A stretch of DNA of 14,309 bases from Deltaproteobacteria bacterium (GCA_019314085.1 JAFCZZ010000013.1:1-14309), one strand, 5' to 3'; shown: positions 6,861-14,309, counted from the stretch's first letter. Translations and numbers: made by a program. Notes: generated by a model from the sequence alone, not told the origin.

Positions 6861-7396
6861 AATATCTCCCGATGAAGATTGACAGGATTCCCGGCCGGGG
6901 CATGATGTATCTTCTGCTGTGTGTCGTGATCCTTGTCATCTTCTACTTTGTCGCCCTGTATCCGTATCAGCGGTCTCTGAAAGCCCTCGACGCGAAGACG
7001 GCACAGGTGACGAAACTCATGCAAAAACAAAAGACCCTGCTGCCCCTCTATGAGGCGATGGTAAAGAGGGGCAAGAACGGGAGGGGGGCATTGCCGGTAC
7101 CCGATCTGAAGGCATTCTCCAGGGGGGATATAGATGCCGTCTCTCCCCTGTTTAAAAGAATAGCCGACGAGAACGGCATGCAGGTTGTCTCCATCAGGTC
7201 GGATGTGCTGACCTTGACAGAGGAGTCCCGCGATATGGCGGTTACCATACGCCTGAAGGGAGGATTTCTCGACTTCAGAAAATTCCTGGTAGGGGTGGGA
7301 GGGGTGCCTTCCCTCAAGCGGGTGGAAGAGATAGAGATGAGACAGGAAACCGGTCATAAACAATTCTACCTCAGGGTGCGTCTCGCGATTGGGTAA
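6857..7396 (+). CDS. PilO-like (MshJ/GspM-like) pilus assembly protein
   Basis: A 179-residue bitopic inner-membrane protein. A short cytoplasmic head is followed by a transmembrane helix (about 16-36), a coiled-coil segment (KALDAKTAQVTKLMQKQKT) and a periplasmic ferredoxin-like domain, with LKGGFLDFRKFLVGV matching the PilO motif F-x-x-l-x-x-F-l. PilO pairs with PilN in the periplasm to form the alignment complex joining the inner-membrane motor to the secretin. The identification rests on architecture, position between PilN- and PilP-like genes, and the partial motif. Start ATG 6857 overlaps the PilMN stop. GspM is the equivalent in type II secretion, and I cannot separate the two from sequence alone. 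Confidence 0.75.
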   Translation: MKYLPMKIDRIPGRGMMYLLLCVVILVIFYFVALYPYQRSLKALDAKTAQVTKLMQKQKTLLPLYEAMVKRGKNGRGALPVPDLKAFSRGDIDAVSPLFKRIADENGMQVVSIRSDVLTLTEESRDMAVTIRLKGGFLDFRKFLVGVGGVPSLKRVEEIEMRQETGHKQFYLRVRLAIG

Positions 7397-7406
7397 GAGA
7401 TACCAG

Positions 7407-7420
7407 CCGGGTACGCCCGG
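7407..7420 (+). repeat. Small GC-rich hairpin between PilO-like and PilP-like genes
   Basis: CCGGG (7407-7411) and CCCGG (7416-7420) form a perfect 5-bp stem with a TACG loop in the 51-base gap. No T-run follows. It could protect mRNA ends or slow translation coupling, but it is small enough to be chance. Confidence 0.25.
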
Positions 7421-7447
7421 GAACGAACAGTTGAACGGACGGAAATT

Positions 7448-7930
7448 ATGAAAGAGATCAAGGTGTCAACACGGGAGATCGTGGTGGTTCTTATCATGCT
7501 GGCTTCCGTTGTGTACGGTGTGAGTGATCTGTTCGTTGCCGGATCATCGAAATGGGCGGATTCCGGATCCCGGGAGCATGCGGCACAGTTAGACACTTTG
7601 ATAGCGGAGGCCTCGAAGGCCCTGGGGGAACTCGGATCCTCTCCGGCTTACGCCGCTCTTATTGCCGGGGCTGAGGCCGACTGGGGAAGAGACCCTTTCT
7701 ACGTAGACATCACCCCTGCGGTGAGCACCTCGAAGCTGGTGACCATAGCATATACCGGGTATCTGGAGATCGGAACGAGGAGGATCGCCATTATCGATGG
7801 TGTGAGCTATGAAGCTGGGGATGAGCTGGAGGTGGGGGGATACCGTGTGAAACGGGTGCGGCCTTCCGCGGTCGTGATCAGGGAAAAAGGAACGGGGAAA
7901 AGCACCACCGTCCCCTTGCTGGAGGAGTGA
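7448..7930 (+). CDS. PilP/GspC-like (MshK-position) periplasmic link protein
   Basis: A 160-residue protein with an N-terminal membrane anchor (about 10-32), a flexible periplasmic linker, and a small beta domain (about 95-158) containing YTGYLEIGTRRIAIIDGVSY and GDELEVGGYRVKRV. This repeated 'no-it-is-not-zero' beta arrangement, in which an identity value is stated and a meaning strand follows, is the homology-region fold shared by PilP and GspC. PilP domains bind PilN/PilO and the N0 domain of the secretin. Unlike classical PilP it has a membrane helix and no lipobox, which is closer to GspC. The ribosome-binding site is weak (GGACGGAAATT before ATG 7448). The stop is followed closely by the secretin start, so the two are co-transcribed. 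Identification is by fold pattern and position, so moderate. Confidence 0.65.
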   Translation: MKEIKVSTREIVVVLIMLASVVYGVSDLFVAGSSKWADSGSREHAAQLDTLIAEASKALGELGSSPAYAALIAGAEADWGRDPFYVDITPAVSTSKLVTIAYTGYLEIGTRRIAIIDGVSYEAGDELEVGGYRVKRVRPSAVVIREKGTGKSTTVPLLEE

Positions 7931-7953
7931 GCATTCATGGAGGATATGGTGCG

Positions 7954-9501
7954 GTGGAGCTAATCAGGAGAAAAAAACTGGCGTGGACGACCCTGGTGAT
8001 CATAGCCGGATTGATTGTCTTTGGTTGTGGCGGCACGAAGGAGGTCAAGAAGGATCCCTTCTTTGAGAAATGGAACCTCAAGGCGCAGGAATCGGTGGGC
8101 ACCTCACCGGTTGCCAGGGTTCGCTCGCTGAAGATACCGGATGAGCCGGGCGTGGCGGATGTCAAGAAGGAGCAGAAGTCCCTCCCCACCATGAGGGTCA
8201 CCCTCGTCATGCGTGACAACGATATCGGTGTCGCCCTTCGCACGCTGGCCAGGGCGGCCGGGCAGAACATCCTGATCAAGTCGGAGATACAGGGCAAAAT
8301 CAATGTGGATTTCAGGAAGGTTCGGTGGGACGAGGCGTTTCTCAGCATTATGCGTTCCAAGATGCTCACGTACGTATGGGATGGAAATATCATACGGATA
8401 ACGACGGTGGAAGACCTGCAAAACGATCTGGTGCTGGAAAAGATTGAACGGGAGCGGAGAGAACAGCAGATCATGAAAAGCAGGCTGTCTCCGCTGCTGT
8501 CGATGGTCGTCCCCATCAATTACGCGAACCCCGCCAAGCTGAAGGATAATCTCAAGGGGTTCCTGACCAGGGATGACAAGGGCACTCCGTATGGGTCGAT
8601 ACGGGTGAACGAACACACGAATTCACTGGTTATCCAGGCGACCAGGCGCGATCTTGAAAGGATTATCCCCATGGTCGACAAGATCGACAAGCCCACTCCC
8701 CAGATCCGGATCGAGGCGAATATTGTTGAGACGACCAAGGATACCGCCCGGGAGCTCGGTATCCAGTGGGGCGGCCAACACGGCGGAAGAGCAGGGAGCT
8801 ATCCTTATTCGGTCTTGGGGGGAAGTTCTACCACCGGAGCTGCCACCACGGGTAACATCATTGCTGACGTTGCGAATACAGCTGTTAACTTTCCGGTAGC
8901 TGCGAGCGCCATAGCGACAGCCGGGGGAGTGGGGGCGCTTGGTCTGACATTTGGAACCGTGGGGGGCAATATTCTTAACATGCAGTTGGCCGCACTCCAG
9001 TCGGACGGCAAGCTGAATATCCTCTCCAGTCCGTCCATCACGACGCTGGACAACCAGATGGCATTTACCGAGAATGGTGAGCGGGTTCCCTTCGTCTCGT
9101 ATTCGGACGGTAATCAGGAGGTCAGCTGGGAGGACGCGGTCCTGCGCCTGGAAATCACGCCGCATGTGATTGACGGTGAGAGTCTGAAGATGAAGATACT
9201 GATCAAGAAGGATGAGGTCGATACATCGCGCAACGTCGCGGGAAATCCGTATATCATCAAGAAACAGACCGATACGACGCTGATAGTCAAAGATGGAGAG
9301 ACCATCGTGATATCGGGGCTCAGCAAGCAGAGGACCTCCAGAGGCGACAGCGGTATCCCGGGGCTCAAGGATGTCCCTGCCCTGGGCTATCTGTTCAAGG
9401 CTGACAGCAGGGCTGAGACGATGGAGGAGGTGTTGATCTTTATCACCCCTCACATCCTGGAGCCCGATGGTGCGCCGCAGGGGGCGGATACCCCCCGGTA
9501 G
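7954..9501 (+). CDS. Lipoprotein secretin (PilQ/MshL-like outer-membrane pore)
   Basis: A 515-residue secretin, the multimeric outer-membrane channel through which the pilus leaves. It starts with a lipoprotein signal (RRKKLAW, hydrophobic stretch, lipobox FGC with Cys25; Gly at +2 favours the outer membrane). Then follow an STN/N0 domain (VTLVMRDNDIGVALRTLA..., about 80-150), an N1-type domain with NYANPAKLKDNLKGFL and NSLVIQATRRDLERI, and the C-terminal secretin domain with LNILSSPSITTLDNQ, DTTLIVKDGETIVISGL, GIPGLKDVPALGYLF and the closing VLIFITPHIL. It lacks the AMIN domains of long PilQ proteins. I choose GTG 7954, since GGAGGA lies nine bases before it and it gives a short basic signal; the in-frame GTG at 7927 has its site only one base away. 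The lipid tail may replace a separate pilotin, none being seen here. Confidence 0.92.
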   Translation: MELIRRKKLAWTTLVIIAGLIVFGCGGTKEVKKDPFFEKWNLKAQESVGTSPVARVRSLKIPDEPGVADVKKEQKSLPTMRVTLVMRDNDIGVALRTLARAAGQNILIKSEIQGKINVDFRKVRWDEAFLSIMRSKMLTYVWDGNIIRITTVEDLQNDLVLEKIERERREQQIMKSRLSPLLSMVVPINYANPAKLKDNLKGFLTRDDKGTPYGSIRVNEHTNSLVIQATRRDLERIIPMVDKIDKPTPQIRIEANIVETTKDTARELGIQWGGQHGGRAGSYPYSVLGGSSTTGAATTGNIIADVANTAVNFPVAASAIATAGGVGALGLTFGTVGGNILNMQLAALQSDGKLNILSSPSITTLDNQMAFTENGERVPFVSYSDGNQEVSWEDAVLRLEITPHVIDGESLKMKILIKKDEVDTSRNVAGNPYIIKKQTDTTLIVKDGETIVISGLSKQRTSRGDSGIPGLKDVPALGYLFKADSRAETMEEVLIFITPHILEPDGAPQGADTPR

Positions 9502-9537
9502 AGGAGAGATGGTTTCAAGGGATAGAAGGTACAGGGT

Positions 9538-11112
9538 ATGGATTATTTCAGCGTATTAGATTTCAGCAGGGAGCCCTTTTCAAATTCTCCCGAGCCCGAG
9601 TTTTTCTACCAGTCTCCGCAGCATGTGGAGTGCCTCCAGAAACTGGAACTGGCGGTACGGCTTCGCCGCGGGTTGAATGCCGTTATCGGCGATGTGGGGG
9701 CGGGGAAGACAACGATCTGCCGGCAGATTATACGGAGGTTTGCCGACGATAAAAACGTTGAGACATACCTGCTGCTCGACCCTTCTTTTGACAGACCGGT
9801 AGAATTTCTCCGCGCCATCGTCGAAATACTGGGGATCGCGGACGGCAACCCGGACGCCACGGAATGGCACCTGAAGGAGAAGATCAAAAACCATCTCCTT
9901 GATAAGGGGGTGGGCGAAGGGAAGACCCTGGTCCTGATCATAGACGAGGGACAGAAGATACCGGACTTCTGCCTTGAGATCCTGAGAGAGTTTCTCAATT
10001 ATGAGACAAACGAGCACAAACTGCTCCAGATCATCATCTTTGCCCAGAAAGAGTTTTATCAGGTGCTTGAGACACATCCGGGGTTTGCGGATCGCATCAA
10101 CTTTTCCTATGACCTTCGCCCCATGCATTTTGCCGATACACGAGCGATGATACGGTTTCGCCTGGATACCGCCAGGGGGGAGGGCGACGGCAAAGATGTC
10201 CGCTTTACCTTTCCGGCCCTGTGGGCGATATATCGCGCAACGGGGGGATACCCGCGGAAGATCGTCGGGCTCTGTCACCGGATTATCCTTGCACTGATCA
10301 TCCAGGATCGGTTGAAGGCCGGACATGCCTTGGTCCGTTTCTGCTGCCGCACGGGAGAGACGCGCGGGAGGCCATGGAAGATGGCCCTGGCCGCCGTTGC
10401 TCTCGGGGGCATCCTGATCACTGTGATCGGGGTTGATTTCGGACGCAACCTTCTGTTGACCGGGGTGCCGGAAAAACCGGCGGGCAGTTCCGCCCCGCGC
10501 CCGGTGGACAGGATTGCCACCCCCATGAAGGTCCCGCCTCAACAGCCGCCCCTGGCCGTTCACGTGAAGGTTTCACCTCCGATGGTTTCTTCCGCCGAAG
10601 CGGCCACTCCCGGCGCTGAGCAGTGCCCGGAATCGCTCGGCTGGCTGATCGTCAAGAGGGACGGGACGATCTGCAAGGCAATCAGAGGTGTATACGGGGG
10701 AGAATGCACCCCGGAGCGCATTGCATTGATACAGAAGGCCAACCCCCATATACAAGATCCGGACAGGATTGAACCGGGAACCATGCTGAAGCTCCCCGCG
10801 GTTCCTTCCGATTTTCGCCCCGCGCCCGAGAGCGGCTGCTGGGTAGCGGTGGCCCGGAGAAACAACCTTGAAGATGCTTACGGGGCATACTGGGGGTATT
10901 GCGGGCAGCTGCCGCCGATCCAGGTATTTCCCCACTGGAACGGATGTGAAGGCCTGCAGTTCGACGTCATTATGAAGAAGGGCTTTGCCGAGGAAGGGGC
11001 CGCGCGCAGCGCCATCGCCGAATTGCCGCCATCCATCTCTTCGGGGGCACGAATTATCAAGGGTTGGGAGAAAGACACGGTTTTCTTTTCCACTGTCGCA
11101 GCCGGCTCGTGA
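9538..11112 (+). CDS. ExeA/MshM-type AAA ATPase with membrane helix and extracytoplasmic LysM-like tail
   Basis: A 524-residue protein. Residues 1 to about 270 are an ExeA/GspA/MshM AAA ATPase: the family opening FSREPFSNSPEPEFFY, Walker A GDVGAGKTT (51-59), Walker B LVLIIDEGQ (about 132-140), and the sensor region NFSYDLRPM. A transmembrane helix (about 281-300) is followed by a Pro-rich linker (about 315-350). Next comes a LysM-like stretch (about 365-420; IRGVYGGECTPERIALIQKA then PGTMLKLP), and last a region (about 430-520) whose FDVIMKKGFAEEGAARSAI resembles SPOR domains. ExeA normally ends in another peptidoglycan-binding domain and helps the secretin assemble through the wall; this tail likely has the same job. 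It occupies the MshM place, between secretin and motor ATPase. The LysM call is moderate, SPOR weak. The ribosome-binding site is weak. Confidence 0.85.
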   Translation: MDYFSVLDFSREPFSNSPEPEFFYQSPQHVECLQKLELAVRLRRGLNAVIGDVGAGKTTICRQIIRRFADDKNVETYLLLDPSFDRPVEFLRAIVEILGIADGNPDATEWHLKEKIKNHLLDKGVGEGKTLVLIIDEGQKIPDFCLEILREFLNYETNEHKLLQIIIFAQKEFYQVLETHPGFADRINFSYDLRPMHFADTRAMIRFRLDTARGEGDGKDVRFTFPALWAIYRATGGYPRKIVGLCHRIILALIIQDRLKAGHALVRFCCRTGETRGRPWKMALAAVALGGILITVIGVDFGRNLLLTGVPEKPAGSSAPRPVDRIATPMKVPPQQPPLAVHVKVSPPMVSSAEAATPGAEQCPESLGWLIVKRDGTICKAIRGVYGGECTPERIALIQKANPHIQDPDRIEPGTMLKLPAVPSDFRPAPESGCWVAVARRNNLEDAYGAYWGYCGQLPPIQVFPHWNGCEGLQFDVIMKKGFAEEGAARSAIAELPPSISSGARIIKGWEKDTVFFSTVAAGS

Positions 11113-11188
11113 GAGCGCAGGCGGGCCGAGCCGCGACGGAGGGGGGTATTGGCGAGGTTTTGCCGGTACCGGAAGGAAGGGTTTGACG

Positions 11189-12898
11189 GTGAGGATACGC
11201 AAGAAACTGGGGGAGATGCTCATAGAGACGGGCCTGTTGACCGAAGACCAGTTGAATCAGGCACTGATCGGTCAGAAGGGGACAGGACTGAAGCTCGGGC
11301 AATATCTGATCCGGGAGGGGGTGGTCAGGGAGGATCAGATTATAGACCAGATCAGTAAGCAACTGAAGATTAAGAAATACGTCACGGAAGTGTATCCGAT
11401 AGACCAGGCGCTGGCAGGTCTCATCCCCTTCGGGATGGCTCTGAAATATCAAATAGTTCCCCTGAGGAAAAAGATGCACCTCCTCACGGTAGCCATGGCG
11501 GATCCGATGGACATCAATACCATCGATTCCGTTGAGGTGCTCACCAACATGGAGATCTTGCCGGTTGTCTGCTCGGAAAAAGAGATAAACCAGCTGATTA
11601 CCCTTACGTACGGGACTCAGGCGGGAGGCTTGCAGCAGGTTCTAGACGGGGTGGAGGACGTGGATGTTGATGTCGAAAAAGATTCAGCTTCGATAGAGCC
11701 GGATGTCCGCGTCAGTTCTCTTCAGGGCATGGCCGAAGAGGCCCCCGTGATCCGTATCGTGAATTCCATCATTGCACAGGGCGTTCGCGAAGGCGCAAGC
11801 GATATACATATCAGCCCGGAGGAGGATAAGACCCAGGTGCGGTTTCGTGTTGACGGGAAGCTCCGTGAAGTCCCTTCGCCTCCAAAATCTCTTCTGCTCC
11901 CCATCGTGTCGCGGATAAAGATCCTGGCAAACATGGATATAGCCTTATCGAGAATTCCTCAGGACGGGCGATTCACTGTCAAGATGGACAAGAAGGAGAT
12001 CAATGTCAGGGCTTCCACACTCCCCACGATCCACGGGGAAAATATCGTCCTGCGTCTCCTTGATATGGGCTCCAGGGTCTATTCCCTTAAGGAGCTCGGG
12101 ATGTCTGAAGAAGCGCGGAGAAAGATAGAATCGGCCATAGTCAAACCATATGGCATGATACTCAGTACCGGGCCGACGGGCAGCGGCAAGAGCACCAGCC
12201 TCTACGCGATCCTGAGGGAACTCAATAAACTCGATGTCAATATTATTACCCTCGAGGATCCTGTCGAGTACCGGGTGGATCGTATACGCCAGGTCCAGCT
12301 CAACCGCAAGGCGGGCATGACCTTTGCCAGTGGGCTCAGATCGATACTTCGCCAGGACCCCGATATCATGCTGATTGGTGAGATCAGGGATGCCGAAACG
12401 GCAAATCTCGCCGTGCAGGCCGCCCTGACCGGACACAGGGTTTTGAGTACCCTCCACACGAATGATTCGGCGGGGGCCATTACACGGCTCATCGAGATGG
12501 GGGTAGAACCGTTTCTGACATCTTCCGTCCTCCTGGTTACATTCGCGCAACGGCTCGTGAGGGTCATCTGCCCGTACTGCGCAGAGCTCGATACACCCCC
12601 GATGGACGCGCTCAGGGCATGGGGGCTCGACGGGGTCGAAGGTGCGAATTTTCAGCGGGGCAGGGGGTGCCCCCAGTGCATGAATACGGGTTATAAGGGA
12701 CGCATCGGTGTCTTCGAGGTCCTGCAGATTGACCAGGATATCCAGGAGATGATTCTGAAGGGAAAATCTGCACAGGAAATTACACGGGAGGCGAAAAAGG
12801 CGGGGAAACTCCGCACCCTCAAGGATGATGCCGCGGAAAGGGTGGTCAGCGGCATCACAACACTCGAAGAGGCGACATCAACGGTTATGATGGTGTAG
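11189..12898 (+). CDS. Type IV pilus extension ATPase (MshE/PilB/GspE family) with MshEN domain
   Basis: A 569-residue motor ATPase. The N-terminus carries two 24-residue MshEN motifs of the KLG-xx-L-xxx-G type (residues 6-29 and 35-58) separated by exactly five residues, the arrangement that binds c-di-GMP in MshE. The ATPase core shows SDIHISPEEDKTQVRFRVDG, Walker A GPTGSGKST (about 328-336), the Asp box TLEDPVEYRV, Walker B DPDIMLIGEIRDAET, the His box LSTLHTNDS, and a zinc site with Cys461, Cys464, Cys494 and Cys497. All key residues are intact. It powers pilin polymerisation from the cytoplasmic face. I choose GTG 11189 because AAGGAAGG sits eight bases upstream and the MshEN motif begins at residue 6. 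The open frame continues upstream into the preceding gene but without a site. TTG 11183 is an alternative. Confidence 0.92.
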   Translation: MRIRKKLGEMLIETGLLTEDQLNQALIGQKGTGLKLGQYLIREGVVREDQIIDQISKQLKIKKYVTEVYPIDQALAGLIPFGMALKYQIVPLRKKMHLLTVAMADPMDINTIDSVEVLTNMEILPVVCSEKEINQLITLTYGTQAGGLQQVLDGVEDVDVDVEKDSASIEPDVRVSSLQGMAEEAPVIRIVNSIIAQGVREGASDIHISPEEDKTQVRFRVDGKLREVPSPPKSLLLPIVSRIKILANMDIALSRIPQDGRFTVKMDKKEINVRASTLPTIHGENIVLRLLDMGSRVYSLKELGMSEEARRKIESAIVKPYGMILSTGPTGSGKSTSLYAILRELNKLDVNIITLEDPVEYRVDRIRQVQLNRKAGMTFASGLRSILRQDPDIMLIGEIRDAETANLAVQAALTGHRVLSTLHTNDSAGAITRLIEMGVEPFLTSSVLLVTFAQRLVRVICPYCAELDTPPMDALRAWGLDGVEGANFQRGRGCPQCMNTGYKGRIGVFEVLQIDQDIQEMILKGKSAQEITREAKKAGKLRTLKDDAAERVVSGITTLEEATSTVMMV

Positions 12899-12911
12899 AA
12901 GGGAAGGGCGG

Positions 12912-14129
12912 ATGCCACATTTTTCTTACAAGGCTATCAACCAGAGAGGGTTCGAGATTTCCGGGGCTGTTGAAGCCATCTCGGTTGAGGCTGTCCAAAA
13001 CCTGCTGATCGAACAGGGGCTTATCCCATCCGATGTGACGAGAAAAGGCCGCACACCCGGTGACATTCTGGCCGGGATGGAGACGTGGCTTGCCACTGTC
13101 ACCATGAAGGAACTGATACTCTTTACCAAGCAGCTCAGGACCATGCTCATCGCCGGGTTGTCGATACTCAATGTCCTGGAGATACTGGAGCGGCAGAGCC
13201 AGAACCCGAAACTCAAAAAAGCCCTGGCTTCCATGAAGGTGGAGATACGGGAGGGGCTCGCTCTGCACGAGGCTTTCAGTAAACACCCGGGCATCTTTTC
13301 CCCTCTCTATACCAGCATGATCGAGGCGGGGGAATCCAGCGGTACACTCCCCAATGTCCTCGACCGCCTGGTCTACATACTGGACCACGAACACAAGATA
13401 CGATCGGATATCAAAGCGGCGCTGCAATATCCGATAATAGTCATGGTTGCCCTGGCGATAGCCTTTTTTGTGCTTCTCACCTTTGTTATTCCCCGGTTCG
13501 TGGGGGTATTCACAAAAGCCAATCTGGTTCTTCCCCTGCCCACCCTGGTATGCCTGTATATGTACCAGTTTTTACAGAATTATTGGCACCTGTTGTTGGG
13601 TGGCCTTGTCTTTGTGATTCTGGCTTTCAGATACTGGTCCAAGACCGCGCAGGGGCAGTATGCGCGGGACAGCTTTATCCTGCGGCTTCCCCTGCTGGGG
13701 ATCCTCTTTGTCAAGGCCGCCATGTCCCGTTTTGCGAGCATATTTTCAATCCTGCAGGCGAGCGGCGTGAGCGTCTTGACCGCCCTTGACATCCTTTCCG
13801 GAACCATCGGTAATGCCGCCATAAGCAGGGAACTTTCCGGTTTGAAGGGCAAGATTCAGGAGGGGAAGGGGGTATCCACCCCCCTGAGGTCATCGAGGTA
13901 CTTCACTCCCATGGTCGTGGATATGGTGGCGGTGGGAGAAGAATCCGGGAACCTTGAAGAGATGCTTCAAGTGATTGCGAATCACTATGATGATGAAGTG
14001 GAATATGCCGTGAAGGGATTGTCGGAAGCGATAGGGCCGATCCTGATTATTTGCCTCGCGGCGGTAGTGGGCTTTTTTGCTTTGGCCATCTTTCTCCCCA
14101 TGTGGGATCTCACGAAGATGGTCGGGTGA
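12912..14129 (+). CDS. Inner-membrane platform protein (PilC/MshG/GspF family)
   Basis: A 405-residue GspF-family protein, the usual length. It begins PHFSYKAINQRGFEISGAVEA, the family's typical head. Two T2SSF domains follow: the first (about 70-195) with FTKQLRTMLIAGLSILNVLEIL and MIEAGESSGTLPNVLDRL, the second (about 270-400) with FASIFSILQASGVSVLTALDIL and MVAVGEESGNLEEMLQ. Membrane helices lie at about 172-195, 219-240 and 378-400. It sits in the cytoplasmic membrane, connects the ATPase to pilin subunits, and is needed for pilus assembly. It follows the ATPase by 13 bases with a GGGAAGGGCGG purine run before ATG 12912, so coupled expression is likely. Family membership is certain; type IV pilus rather than type II secretion rests on the neighbours. 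Confidence 0.93.
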   Translation: MPHFSYKAINQRGFEISGAVEAISVEAVQNLLIEQGLIPSDVTRKGRTPGDILAGMETWLATVTMKELILFTKQLRTMLIAGLSILNVLEILERQSQNPKLKKALASMKVEIREGLALHEAFSKHPGIFSPLYTSMIEAGESSGTLPNVLDRLVYILDHEHKIRSDIKAALQYPIIVMVALAIAFFVLLTFVIPRFVGVFTKANLVLPLPTLVCLYMYQFLQNYWHLLLGGLVFVILAFRYWSKTAQGQYARDSFILRLPLLGILFVKAAMSRFASIFSILQASGVSVLTALDILSGTIGNAAISRELSGLKGKIQEGKGVSTPLRSSRYFTPMVVDMVAVGEESGNLEEMLQVIANHYDDEVEYAVKGLSEAIGPILIICLAAVVGFFALAIFLPMWDLTKMVG

Positions 14130-14189
14130 AACGATTTTAGCCCTGAAAGGGGGGGCTGTTGAGTAAATGATCAATGTGGTGTATAGAGT

Positions 14190-14222
14190 GGTATCATGGT
14201 TCGATACCCGTGACAGTATAAC
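14190..14222 (+). promoter_or_regulatory. Candidate pilin promoter region with inverted repeat
   Basis: TATAAC (14217-14222) is a good -10 box 25 bases before the prepilin ATG, but no clear -35 lies at normal spacing. GGTATC (14190-14195) and GATACC (14203-14208) make a perfect 6-bp inverted repeat with a seven-base centre where a -35 should be, which fits an activator- or repressor-controlled promoter. The 118-base gap before the pilin and its own strong ribosome site are consistent with separate, higher expression of pilin. Confidence 0.35.
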
Positions 14223-14247
14223 ATATCAAAAAATGGAGGATTTCATA

Positions 14248-14309
14248 ATGAGTAACGTGGTAAAGGGCCAGAAGGGTTTTACGCTGATCGAGATCATCGC
14301 GGTTCTGAT
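14248..14309 (+). CDS. Type IV prepilin or pseudopilin, N-terminal fragment (cut by window edge)
   Basis: Only the first 20 codons are in the window. They show a short basic leader MSNVVKGQKG followed by FTLIEIIAVL. This is a class III signal: prepilin peptidase would cut after Gly10 and methylate Phe11, and Glu at mature position 5 is conserved for subunit assembly. TGGAGGA (14234-14240), seven bases before ATG 14248, is a strong ribosome-binding site. In MSHA loci the pilin genes (mshB, mshA) follow mshG/mshF, matching the place here. Whether it is the major or a minor pilin cannot be told without the rest. Confidence 0.92.
   Translation, partial: MSNVVKGQKGFTLIEIIAVL

Noticed and set aside
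8623..9453. 276-codon minus-strand open frame inside the secretin gene
   Set aside because: It lies antisense to highly conserved secretin motifs, with no recognisable domain; a shadow frame.
10985..11188. N-terminal extension of the motor ATPase frame overlapping the ExeA-like gene
   Set aside because: The extension translates as Arg/Gly/Pro-rich shadow sequence. The MshEN motif and a good ribosome site support the GTG at 11189 instead.
14139..14157. AGCCC...GGGCT hairpin after the platform gene as a Rho-independent terminator
   Set aside because: The stem is short and is followed by GTTGAG rather than a T-run.
14181..14210. tRNA-like pieces: a D-loop-like AGTGGTATCATG directly followed by a T-arm-like GGTTCGATACCC
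   Set aside because: The two pieces abut, with no room for an anticodon arm, and no acceptor stem pairs around them. The resemblance comes from the GGTATC/GATACC inverted repeat.

Overview
The window holds two unrelated, divergently oriented gene clusters separated by a 483-base regulatory gap (4148-4630). Gene content suggests an anaerobic, Gram-negative bacterium of the former Deltaproteobacteria (Desulfobacterota; Syntrophales or Desulfobacterales-like). The reasons are fused HMG-CoA-synthase-like/DUF35 and thiolase genes beside beta-oxidation enzymes, an outer-membrane secretin, and a moderately GC-rich sequence with many GTG starts. This placement is inference; no rRNA or marker gene is present.

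Minus strand, 4147 down to 1: a CoA-ester catabolic cluster. In transcription order it holds an HMG-CoA-synthase-like protein fused to a C-terminal DUF35 Zn-ribbon/OB-fold domain (2699-4147), an SCP2-type thiolase (1451-2653), a 3-hydroxyacyl-CoA dehydrogenase (466-1329) and the N-terminus of an acyl-CoA dehydrogenase cut by the window edge (1-308). Together they supply the oxidation, second oxidation and thiolytic cleavage steps of a beta-oxidation-like pathway. The DUF35/KS-like protein is probably the partner of the thiolase, but it appears to have lost the HMG-CoA synthase catalytic residues. A candidate promoter overlapped by a perfect 7-bp-arm inverted repeat precedes the acyl-CoA dehydrogenase gene.

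Middle, 4148-4961: the intergenic region contains several inverted repeats and a good sigma70-type promoter reading right. It is followed by a small MerR/excisionase-type DNA-binding protein (4631-4879) that may regulate what follows.

Plus strand, 4962 to the end: a type IV pilus assembly cluster whose order matches the MSHA pilus locus (MshI-J-K-L-M-E-G-pilin). It contains a PilM-PilN fusion, a PilO-like protein, a PilP/GspC-like protein, a lipoprotein secretin, an ExeA/MshM-type AAA ATPase with an extracytoplasmic tail (LysM-like plus a possible SPOR-like part), a MshE/PilB ATPase with a tandem MshEN c-di-GMP-binding motif, a PilC/MshG platform protein, and the first 20 codons of a type IV prepilin. 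The inner-membrane alignment complex (PilMN, PilO, PilP) would connect the ATPase and platform to the secretin. The ExeA-like protein would help place the secretin through the peptidoglycan. I saw no IS element, CRISPR array, tRNA or rRNA.
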